Source: Flavobacteriales bacterium (lineage in GTDB: Bacteria > Bacteroidota > Bacteroidia > Flavobacteriales > Flavobacteriaceae). Taken from it: DNA of 5,245 bases. The position numbers were made by a program, and so were the translations under genes. The notes below the pieces were generated by a model. It was given only the letters and a program-made list of their open reading frames with translations, had not been told where the DNA came from and did not search any database. The stretch lies in NCBI GenBank assembly GCA_026983815.1, contig JALSTJ010000015.1:1-5245 (forward strand), in the 5' to 3' direction. How positions within the stretch are numbered: position 1 is the first letter of the stretch; each line of letters starts with the position of its first letter. Positions 1-5,245 of the stretch are shown piece after piece.

Positions 1-749
1 GTATTGGGTGTATGACCAATGGCAATAAAAAGTCCTTCCAAAGGAATATCTTTTTTCTCCCCGGTTTTATTATTAACCACTCGAACACCTTCTACAACTT
101 TATCTCCCAAAACTTCATCTACTTCCGTATTCCAAAGAATTTCAATGTTTTCTATACGTTGCACACGGTTTTGCATTGCTTTGGAAGCACGCATTTTGTC
201 TCTTCTCACAAACATATAAACTTTTTTTGCCAATCCTGCCAAATAGCTGGCTTCTTCCGCTGCAACATCGCCACCACCGACAACACCTACGGTTAAACCT
301 TTATAGAAAAATCCGTCGCAAGTAGCACAAGCCGAAACTCCACCTCCTCGCAAACGTTGTTCGCTTTCCAAACCGAGGTATTTAGCCGACGCACCGGTGG
401 CAATAATCACCGTATCGGCAGTTACTTCTTTATTATTGTCAATCGTTACGATATGTTTTTCTCCTTTTTTATCAGCCAATTGAACTCCCGTAGCCATACC
501 AAAACGAACTTCGGTACCGAAACGTTCGGCTTGTTTTTTCATTCTTTCCATAAGCTCGGGACCTTGAATACCTTCGGGAAATCCGGGATAGTTTTCAACA
601 TCTGTGGTAGTTGTTAATTGACCGCCCATTTCCATACCGGTATAAATAACCGGCTTGAATCCGGCTCTGGCAGCATATATTCCTGCGGTATATCCGGCGG
701 GTCCTGAACCCAAAATTAAGACTTGAATGTGTTCTCTGTTTTCACTCAT
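1..749 (-). CDS. trxB: Thioredoxin reductase (NADPH), 3' end cut off by the window
   Basis: This is a low-molecular-weight, cytoplasmic flavoprotein thioredoxin reductase, which passes electrons from NADPH through FAD and a redox-active disulfide to thioredoxin. The start is the ATG at 749; 249 codons are visible and the frame is open to the left edge. Visible in order: FAD-binding GSGPAG at residues 14-19, GGQL at 42-45, ATGA at 117-120, the active-site pair C141-A-T-C144 followed by D145, and the second Rossmann fold G158-G-G-D161 with EEA after it. The NADPH 2'-phosphate site reads VRRDKMRAS (181-189). Its Arg residues are kept, while the usual leading His is Val. The family is about 310-320 aa, so roughly 65 residues, including the C-terminal FAD motif, lie outside. 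It is divergent from mdh and has its own promoter just upstream. The CxxC site inside the NADPH domain separates it from other pyridine-nucleotide oxidoreductases, so the identification is firm. Confidence 0.96.
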   Translation of the reverse strand, partial: MSENREHIQVLILGSGPAGYTAGIYAARAGFKPVIYTGMEMGGQLTTTTDVENYPGFPEGIQGPELMERMKKQAERFGTEVRFGMATGVQLADKKGEKHIVTIDNNKEVTADTVIIATGASAKYLGLESEQRLRGGGVSACATCDGFFYKGLTVGVVGGGDVAAEEASYLAGLAKKVYMFVRRDKMRASKAMQNRVQRIENIEILWNTEVDEVLGDKVVEGVRVVNNKTGEKKDIPLEGLFIAIGHTPN

Positions 750-771
750 AATTTCAATTTTTGATGAGTTG

Positions 772-803
772 CAAAGATACGAAATATTTTATCCTATTTG
801 CAA
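772..803 (-). promoter_or_regulatory. Bacteroidota-type promoter of trxB
   Basis: Read on the minus strand there is a TTG at 803-801, a 21-nt spacer, and TATCTTTG at 779-772. This exactly matches the -7 consensus TAnnTTTG, and the spacing fits the known Bacteroidetes -33/-7 promoter. Transcription would start near 766, giving a leader of only about 17 nt before the ATG at 749. That leader has no Shine-Dalgarno sequence, which is normal for the phylum. The motif match is seen directly; promoter activity is inferred. Confidence 0.72.
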
Positions 804-845
804 GAAGATGGATATCAAGTATCATTATCGTTCTATCAAAAAAGC

Positions 846-862
846 TAATTAAGGATTAATTA
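846..862. repeat. Small AT-only inverted repeat in the divergent intergenic region
   Basis: TAATTAA (846-852) and TTAATTA (856-862) form a perfect 7-bp inverted repeat with a 3-nt GGA spacer. The second arm also lies within the self-complementary ATTAATTAAT at 855-864. The repeat lies upstream of both divergent promoters, where a dimeric regulator could bind. In such AT-rich sequence it could easily arise by chance. Confidence 0.3.
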
Positions 863-907
863 ATAAAAATAATGTCAAAAATCAGCAATTTCTTCATTTG
901 TTTTCAT

Positions 908-915
908 TAAATTTG
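908..915 (+). promoter_or_regulatory. Possible -7 promoter element of mdh
   Basis: TAAATTTG matches the Bacteroidetes -7 consensus TAnnTTTG exactly. It lies 31 nt before the mdh ATG, so the leader would be about 25 nt. No TTG occurs 19-21 nt upstream, so the -33 half is missing or degenerate. The call rests on one short motif and its sensible position. Confidence 0.4.
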
Positions 916-946
916 AAATGTTTAAAAATATTAAAATTCAATTGTT

Positions 947-1888
947 ATGAATAAAAAAGTAACCATAATTGGTGCCGGAAATGTAGGGGCTACCGTAGCG
1001 GATGTTGTCGCTAAAAAAAATATTGTCAATGAAGTGGTTTTAATCGATATTAAACCAAATTTTGCCGAAGGTAAAGCTTTGGATATATGGGAATCTTCTC
1101 ATATTGAATATTTTGATACCAGAGTCAAAGGATATACCAATGATTATTCAAAAACAGCCGATTCGGATGTAGTTGTAATCACTTCCGGAGTTCCCAGAAA
1201 ACCCGGTATGAGCCGTGATGATTTAATTGGTATCAATGCCAAAATTATGAAAGAAGTTTCTCAAAAAGCTTATGAATATTCTCCCAATGCCAAATTTATC
1301 ATTGTAGCCAATCCTTTGGATGTTATGACTTATACCGCATTGTTGGCAACCGGATTACCCAGAACACAAGTTTTCGGTATGGCTGGAGTTTTGGATACCG
1401 GACGTTTTGAAGCATTTATTGCCGAAGAACTCAATGTATCGCCCAAAGATGTAAATGCAATGTTATTGGGTGGTCACGGTGATACAATGGTTCCGCTTCC
1501 TCGTTTGACCAGTGTTTCGGGATTACCTTTACCCGATTTGATGCCTGCCGATAAGATTCAAGAATTGGTGGAACGAACTAAAAAAGGTGGTGGAGAGATA
1601 GTAAAATTATTAGGAACTTCCGCTTGGTATGCTCCGGGGGCTGCTGCTGCTCAAATGGTTGAAGCGGTTATTTTGAATTCTCATCGTGTAATGCCTGTTT
1701 GTGTAATGCTCAATGGTGAATACGGACAAAAAGATGTTGCCTTGGGAGTACCGGTGAAATTAGGTTATAACGGGGTGGAAGAAATTGTGGAAATTCAATT
1801 AAATGATGAAGAACAAGCTTTGCTTAATCAATCGGCTGAACACGTAAAATCGGTTATGAAAGTTTTGGATGATTTGAAATTATTCTAA
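947..1888 (+). CDS. mdh: Malate dehydrogenase, LDH-like NAD-dependent type
   Basis: Cytoplasmic malate dehydrogenase, interconverting malate and oxaloacetate with NAD in the TCA cycle. At 313 aa it is full length for the LDH-like (MDH type 3) family. The nucleotide-binding motif is GAGNVG at residues 9-14, followed by D34, the acidic residue that binds the adenosine ribose of NAD and favours NAD over NADP. The substrate loop reads GVPRKPGMSR (81-90). Arg at 84, where lactate dehydrogenases carry Gln, marks malate specificity, and R90 is the second substrate Arg. N122 (ANPLD) and R153 (LDTGRF) are in place, and H177 in GGHGDT is the catalytic proton relay that pairs with D150. The ATG at 947 puts the Rossmann fold at the usual distance from the N terminus. 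It has no Shine-Dalgarno sequence. A hairpin terminator follows the stop, so the gene appears monocistronic. It is divergent from trxB. Confidence 0.96.
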   Translation: MNKKVTIIGAGNVGATVADVVAKKNIVNEVVLIDIKPNFAEGKALDIWESSHIEYFDTRVKGYTNDYSKTADSDVVVITSGVPRKPGMSRDDLIGINAKIMKEVSQKAYEYSPNAKFIIVANPLDVMTYTALLATGLPRTQVFGMAGVLDTGRFEAFIAEELNVSPKDVNAMLLGGHGDTMVPLPRLTSVSGLPLPDLMPADKIQELVERTKKGGGEIVKLLGTSAWYAPGAAAAQMVEAVILNSHRVMPVCVMLNGEYGQKDVALGVPVKLGYNGVEEIVEIQLNDEEQALLNQSAEHVKSVMKVLDDLKLF

Positions 1889-1910
1889 ACTTCATTATTT
1901 TTTTATAATT

Positions 1911-1942
1911 GCCGGGCTATATGTCCGGCTTTTTTGTTTTTT
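1911..1942 (+). terminator. Rho-independent terminator of mdh
   Basis: GCCGGG (1911-1916) pairs with TCCGGC (1924-1929), giving five G-C pairs plus one G-U pair, with a 7-nt loop. A T-rich run, TTTTTTGTTTTTT, follows at 1930-1942. It begins 22 nt after the mdh stop codon and separates mdh from the downstream EF-G-like gene. Confidence 0.85.
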
Positions 1943-1968
1943 ATCAGTTAATTTTATTAAAAATTTAT

Positions 1969-1976
1969 TATCTTTA
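1969..1976 (+). promoter_or_regulatory. Weak -7-like element before the EF-G paralogue
   Basis: TATCTTTA matches TAnnTTTG in all but the last position and lies 30 nt before the ATG at 2007. No clear -33 TTG is present at 19-21 nt; the nearest candidate is GTTA at 1947-1950. A promoter is expected here because a terminator closes the mdh unit upstream. An imperfect match might mean activator dependence, but that is only inference. Confidence 0.3.
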
Positions 1977-2006
1977 AAACCAATTTAACTATAAAATCTT
2001 ATAACT

Positions 2007-4127
2007 ATGAAAATTTATGACGATAAACACATCAAAAATGTTGCCTTCGTTGGAGCCCACGGTAGCGGCAAGACCACTCTTGCCGAAACTATGTTATTTG
2101 AAGCCGGTTTATTAAATCGAAGAGGAACCGTAGAAGCAAAAAATACCGTATCGGATTTTACAGATATCGAAAAAGAAAGACAAACTTCTATTTTTGCTAC
2201 TCCTTTGCATACGGAATGGCGTAATTATAAAATAAATATTATCGATACACCGGGATTGGATGATTTTATCGGTGAAGTAATATCTTCAATGAGAGTCTCC
2301 GAAACCGCTTTGATGGTAATAAATGGTGTCCACGGAGCAGAAGTTGGAACCGAGATTATTTGGAATTATATCGACCGTTTTAATCGTCCAACTGTTTTCG
2401 TGATTAACCAAATAGACCATCCCGATTTCAATTTTGATGAAGCATATGCTAGTATTCTTGAATTGGCAGGAAAAAATGCCGTAAAAATTCAGTTTCCATA
2501 TAAAACTCCCGATGGGCGTCAAGCTATTGTAGATGTCTTAAAGATGAAAATGTATGTTTTCGGTCCCGAAGGTGGAAAACCCGAAAAACACGAAATTCCC
2601 GACGAGTTAAAAGAACAAGCTGACCAACTTCACAATGAATTGGTTGAAAAAGCTGCCGAAAATGATGAAGAATTGATGGAATTGTATTTTGACAAAGGAA
2701 CTTTGAATGAAGATGAAATGAAAGCTGGAATCAAAAAAGGAATGTTAAATTTGGAATTATTCCCTGTTTTTGTGATGTCTGCCTTGAATGATATGGGTAG
2801 CGGACGTTTAATGGGATTTATCGATAATGTAACACCTTCGGCACAAGATATGCCGGCTGAACAAAGTTTGGAAGGTGAAATTATCAATCCTGATCCAAAT
2901 ACAAATCCTTCGCTATTTGTATTTAAAACAAAATATGAACCCAATGTTGGAAAAATTACTTATTTTAAAGTAAAATCAGGAAAAATCAAAACCGGTGATA
3001 AATTACAAAACAGCAGAACAGGTGAGATGGAAAATTTGGGACAATTATACATAATAAATGGTAAACAAAGAGAACAAGTGGAGGAATTAGTAGCGGGAGA
3101 TATTGGTGCGGTAATAAAACTAAAATCTACTGAAACCAGCGACACATTGCATCATCCCGAACATAAGATATCTTTCAAACCTATTCAATTTCCAGCCCCT
3201 CGTATTAGAAAAGCAGTAAAAGCAGCCAATAAAAATGACGAAGAAAAACTTCAAGATGCTTTAAAACGTATTCATAGTCAAGATCCTACGGTGGTAATTG
3301 AATATGATAAAGAAATGAAACAACAAATCTTGGGTTGTCAAGGTGAATTGCATTTAGCTATTGTGGATTGGATGTTGCAAAAAGAATATGGTATCAAAGC
3401 TGAATTTGTTAAACCTAAAATTTCCTATCGTGAAACCATCCAACGTTCAGCATCATCGTCTTATCGTCATAAAAAACAATCGGGTGGGGCAGGACAATTT
3501 GGAGAAGTTCATCTTAAAATCGAACCTTATTATGAAGGCATGCCTGATCCCGATGGATTTCCCATTCGTGGAAAAGAAGAAGAAGAACTTCCTTGGGGTG
3601 GAACTTTGCAATTTATCAACTCAATTGTTGGAGGGGTAATTGATGCACGTTATTTACCTTCTATCAAAAAAGGAATTTTGGAAGTTATGGAAAGCGGTCC
3701 TTTAACCGATTCCCCTGCAAGAGATATTCGTGTGATAGTTTACGATGGAAAAATGCATCCGGTAGATTCCAATGATATTTCCTTTAAAATAGCAGGTGCT
3801 AATGCCTTCAAGCAAGCTTTCTTGGATGCTAGTCCCAAACTATTGGAACCGATTCAAGAAGTTAACGTCAAAATGCCCGAAGAAATGATGGGAGCAGTTA
3901 TGACCGATTTACAAAGTCGTAGAGCGATTATTATGGGAATGGAAGGTGCCGGAAAATATCAAAAAATTAAAGCTCGAGTACCACTTGCCGAAATGTATCG
4001 CTATTCTACAACGCTACGTTCGCTTACACAAGGACGTGGAAGTTTTACTTCTGAATTTGTCGGATATGAATTAGTTCCTCAAAATGTTCAAGAGGAATTG
4101 ATTAAGCAAAATAAAGAGGAAGAATAA
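2007..4127 (+). CDS. Elongation factor G paralogue (EF-G2-like) with altered GTPase motifs
   Basis: This 706-aa protein has the full five-domain EF-G layout and should act on the ribosome in tRNA-mRNA translocation. Rough limits: G domain with G' insert 1-280, domain II 295-390, III 390-475, IV 480-605, V 610-695. The P-loop is intact (GAHGSGKTT, 16-24), as is G5 (SAL, 258-260). Three motifs deviate. G2 reads RQTSI (58-62), with Ser61 where EF-G has the Mg-binding Thr. G3 reads DTPGLDDF (80-87), with Leu84 replacing the catalytic His. G4 reads NQID (134-137) instead of NKxD. Domain IV keeps SGGAGQFGE (492-500) and the tip residue H584 in GKMHPVDS, and domain V keeps the SRRA segment (637-640). 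This is a paralogue and not the housekeeping fusA, and it matches the Bacteroidota EF-G2 group. From memory, a Bacteroides thetaiotaomicron member was reported to translocate without GTP hydrolysis and to matter under carbon starvation. TetM-type ribosomal protection proteins are related but less likely. The frame is intact. Confidence 0.88.
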   Translation: MKIYDDKHIKNVAFVGAHGSGKTTLAETMLFEAGLLNRRGTVEAKNTVSDFTDIEKERQTSIFATPLHTEWRNYKINIIDTPGLDDFIGEVISSMRVSETALMVINGVHGAEVGTEIIWNYIDRFNRPTVFVINQIDHPDFNFDEAYASILELAGKNAVKIQFPYKTPDGRQAIVDVLKMKMYVFGPEGGKPEKHEIPDELKEQADQLHNELVEKAAENDEELMELYFDKGTLNEDEMKAGIKKGMLNLELFPVFVMSALNDMGSGRLMGFIDNVTPSAQDMPAEQSLEGEIINPDPNTNPSLFVFKTKYEPNVGKITYFKVKSGKIKTGDKLQNSRTGEMENLGQLYIINGKQREQVEELVAGDIGAVIKLKSTETSDTLHHPEHKISFKPIQFPAPRIRKAVKAANKNDEEKLQDALKRIHSQDPTVVIEYDKEMKQQILGCQGELHLAIVDWMLQKEYGIKAEFVKPKISYRETIQRSASSSYRHKKQSGGAGQFGEVHLKIEPYYEGMPDPDGFPIRGKEEEELPWGGTLQFINSIVGGVIDARYLPSIKKGILEVMESGPLTDSPARDIRVIVYDGKMHPVDSNDISFKIAGANAFKQAFLDASPKLLEPIQEVNVKMPEEMMGAVMTDLQSRRAIIMGMEGAGKYQKIKARVPLAEMYRYSTTLRSLTQGRGSFTSEFVGYELVPQNVQEELIKQNKEEE

Positions 4128-4141
4128 TTTATCATTAAAAT

Positions 4142-4170
4142 AAAAAAACCGGCTAATAGCCGGTTTTTTT
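4142..4170. terminator. Bidirectional hairpin terminator between the convergent genes
   Basis: Positions 4142-4154 (seven A, then CCGGCT) and 4158-4170 (AGCCGG, then seven T) form a perfect 13-bp inverted repeat with an AAT loop. The GC core with an A tract on one side and a T tract on the other gives a classic terminator on either strand. On the plus strand it starts 15 nt after the EF-G-like stop. On the minus strand it starts 4 nt after the apt stop. Confidence 0.92.
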
Positions 4171-4173
4171 GGT

Positions 4174-4686
4174 CTAATATTTCAACAAACTACTAATTTT
4201 ATAATTTTTTAATTTATCGCGCCCTTTTAGGAATTCCAATTCAATTAAAAAGTTAAGCATCACCACTTTTCCACCGGATTTTTCGACCAATTTGGCTACG
4301 GCTTCCGCTGTTCCGCCGGTGGCTAAAACATCGTCGTGGATAAGGACTTTTTCGCCGGGTTTTATAGCATCGATGTGCATTTCCAACGAGTCTGTTCCGT
4401 ATTCCAAATCGTAGGTTTCGCTATGCACTTGGTAGGGTAATTTGTTGGGTTTACGCACCGGAACAAATCCTGCATTCAGATGTTCTGCCAATAAAGTGCC
4501 AAAGAAAAAACCGCGTGCTTCAATCCCGATGACTTTATCCACATCTTTCGGAACCATTTTCAAAAGTTCTTCCAAAGTCATTTTCATCGCTTCGGGGTCG
4601 GCGAGTAGGGGCGTGATGTCTTTAAAGATAATTCCGGGTTTTGGAAAATCTTTGACGTTGCGGATGTATTTTTCTATATTTTTCAT
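4174..4686 (-). CDS. apt: Adenine phosphoribosyltransferase
   Basis: Cytoplasmic purine-salvage enzyme that makes AMP and pyrophosphate from adenine and PRPP. The chosen start, ATG at 4686, gives 170 aa, typical of Apt, and begins MKNIEKYIRN, which matches the usual N terminus. The frame is open further upstream to 4767, but those 27 codons overlap the end of the E2 gene and do not resemble Apt. Visible motifs: FPKPGIIFKDITPLL (14-28), GIEARGF (54-60, adenine-site region), RKPNKLP (78-84), EYG (95-97), and the PRPP loop VLIHDDVLATGGT (114-126) with acidic D118-D119. His117 stands where many homologues have Val. The stop is TAG. The gene begins 16 nt after the E2 stop, with no promoter motif or Shine-Dalgarno sequence in the gap, so it is probably cotranscribed with E2. 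The shared hairpin ends the transcript. Confidence 0.95.
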   Translation of the reverse strand: MKNIEKYIRNVKDFPKPGIIFKDITPLLADPEAMKMTLEELLKMVPKDVDKVIGIEARGFFFGTLLAEHLNAGFVPVRKPNKLPYQVHSETYDLEYGTDSLEMHIDAIKPGEKVLIHDDVLATGGTAEAVAKLVEKSGGKVVMLNFLIELEFLKGRDKLKNYKISSLLKY

Positions 4687-4702
4687 AATATTAAATTTAT
4701 AA

Positions 4703-5245
4703 TTACAACAACCCTTCCCCATCAAATCCTTCCAAATATTCAGCCAATCGTTTGGCAAATAATCCACCGAGCATTCCGTCCACTACTCGATGATCGTAGG
4801 AATGGGATAAAATCATTTTTTGACGGATACCGATCATATCTCCTTCGGGCGTTTCAATTACGGCGGGCATCTTGCGTATGGCACCCAGAGCCATAATGGC
4901 AACTTGCGGCTGATTGATAATGGCACTTCCGGCAATGTTCCCAAACGAACCGATATTGGTTACGGTATAAGTTCCGCCGGTGATTTCATCGGGTTTGAGT
5001 TTGTTTTCTCTTGCTCTTTTGGCCAAATCGTTTACGGCTTTTACCATTCCTTTTAAACTCAAATTATCGGCATCTTTTATCACGGGAACTATCAAATTTC
5101 CGTTGGGCAAAGCCACCGCCATTCCCAAGTTGATATGTTTCTTTTTGATAATTTTATCGCCGTCCACTTGCACGTTTACCATTGGATAATCTTTAATGGT
5201 TTTGACAACGTAATACAAGAAAATAGGTGTAAAAGTGATTTTTTC
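4703..5245 (-). CDS. 2-oxo acid dehydrogenase complex E2 (dihydrolipoamide acyltransferase), C-terminal catalytic domain, 5' end outside the window
   Basis: The C-terminal 180 residues of an E2 subunit, which transfers the acyl group from lipoyl-lysine to CoA in a pyruvate, 2-oxoglutarate or branched-chain 2-oxo acid dehydrogenase complex. The frame is open to the right edge. A TTG codon at 5218-5216 lies inside the conserved segment TFTPIFLYYVVKTIKDYP and is not a start. Visible: the N-terminal part of the catalytic core with PMVN (fragment residues 21-24), GMAVALPNGNLIVPVI (41-56), TGGTYTVTNIGSFG (89-102), and the active-site motif DHRVVDG (151-157) with catalytic His152 and D156. The lipoyl and E1/E3-binding domains are missing because the window ends. 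The C-terminal segment SHSYDHRVVDGMLGG followed by LEGFD looks most like the branched-chain or generic E2 of Bacteroidota and less like OdhB, but the substrate cannot be settled from this part. It probably shares a transcript with apt, 16 nt downstream. Confidence 0.93.
   Translation of the reverse strand, partial: EKITFTPIFLYYVVKTIKDYPMVNVQVDGDKIIKKKHINLGMAVALPNGNLIVPVIKDADNLSLKGMVKAVNDLAKRARENKLKPDEITGGTYTVTNIGSFGNIAGSAIINQPQVAIMALGAIRKMPAVIETPEGDMIGIRQKMILSHSYDHRVVDGMLGGLFAKRLAEYLEGFDGEGLL

Noticed and set aside
12..617. Plus-strand open frames of 66-94 codons over the trxB region
   Set aside because: They are antisense to trxB, which has all its motifs; the frames show no recognisable domain and no promoter or leader.
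2286..3639. Small open frames on both strands inside the EF-G-like gene
   Set aside because: They overlap a 706-codon gene with conserved motifs along its whole length and have no independent coding evidence.
2007..4127. Tetracycline-resistance ribosomal protection protein (TetM/TetQ type)
   Set aside because: The domain IV and V sequence follows EF-G, including the GKMHPVDS tip and the SRRA segment, and the G domain lacks the intact GTPase motifs that Tet protection proteins keep. There is no mobile-element context.
4687..4767. N-terminal extension of apt by 27 codons, with an upstream ATG at 4767
   Set aside because: The extra codons lie mostly over the 3' end of the E2 gene in another frame, do not resemble Apt, and the ATG at 4686 gives the standard 170-aa length and N terminus.
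4442..5189. Plus-strand open frames antisense to apt and E2
   Set aside because: They are shadows of two well-conserved minus-strand genes, and their translations show no family features.
5216..5218. TTG as a start codon for a 171-aa protein on the minus strand
   Set aside because: The frame continues upstream to the window edge and encodes the conserved E2 segment KITFTPIFLYYVV, so the TTG is an internal Leu codon.

Overview
The window is an AT-rich piece of a bacterial chromosome, most likely from the phylum Bacteroidota (Bacteroidetes). Three things point there. The best promoter has the phylum's -33/-7 architecture (TTG, 21 nt, TATCTTTG) rather than an E. coli type. None of the four visible start codons has a Shine-Dalgarno sequence, and their leaders are A/T-rich. 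The proteins also resemble Bacteroidota versions, above all a second, EF-G-like translation factor with an altered GTPase domain. I cannot name the genus.

Layout: positions 1-749 (minus) hold the N-terminal four-fifths of thioredoxin reductase (trxB), which runs off the left edge. A 197-nt divergent intergenic region follows, with a good trxB promoter, a weaker mdh promoter and a small AT-only inverted repeat. mdh (947-1888, plus) encodes an LDH-like malate dehydrogenase and ends in a hairpin terminator. After a 118-nt gap comes a 706-aa EF-G paralogue (2007-4127, plus). A 13-bp perfect hairpin with A and T tracts (4142-4170) separates it from a convergent pair on the minus strand. That pair is apt (4174-4686) and, 16 nt upstream of it, the C-terminal catalytic domain of a 2-oxo acid dehydrogenase E2 subunit (4703 to beyond 5245).

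The genes are mostly core metabolism and translation: redox balance (trxB), TCA cycle (mdh), ribosome translocation (EF-G paralogue), adenine salvage (apt) and oxidative decarboxylation of 2-oxo acids (E2). Apart from the probable E2-apt transcription unit, they look like independently transcribed neighbours, not one pathway. There are no tRNA or rRNA genes, mobile elements, CRISPR arrays or signs of recent transfer. I see no undescribed multi-gene system. The most interesting item is the EF-G paralogue: the usual catalytic His of its G3 motif is Leu, and its G2 and G4 motifs also deviate. This fits the Bacteroidota EF-G2 group, of which I recall a Bacteroides member reported to work without GTP hydrolysis.
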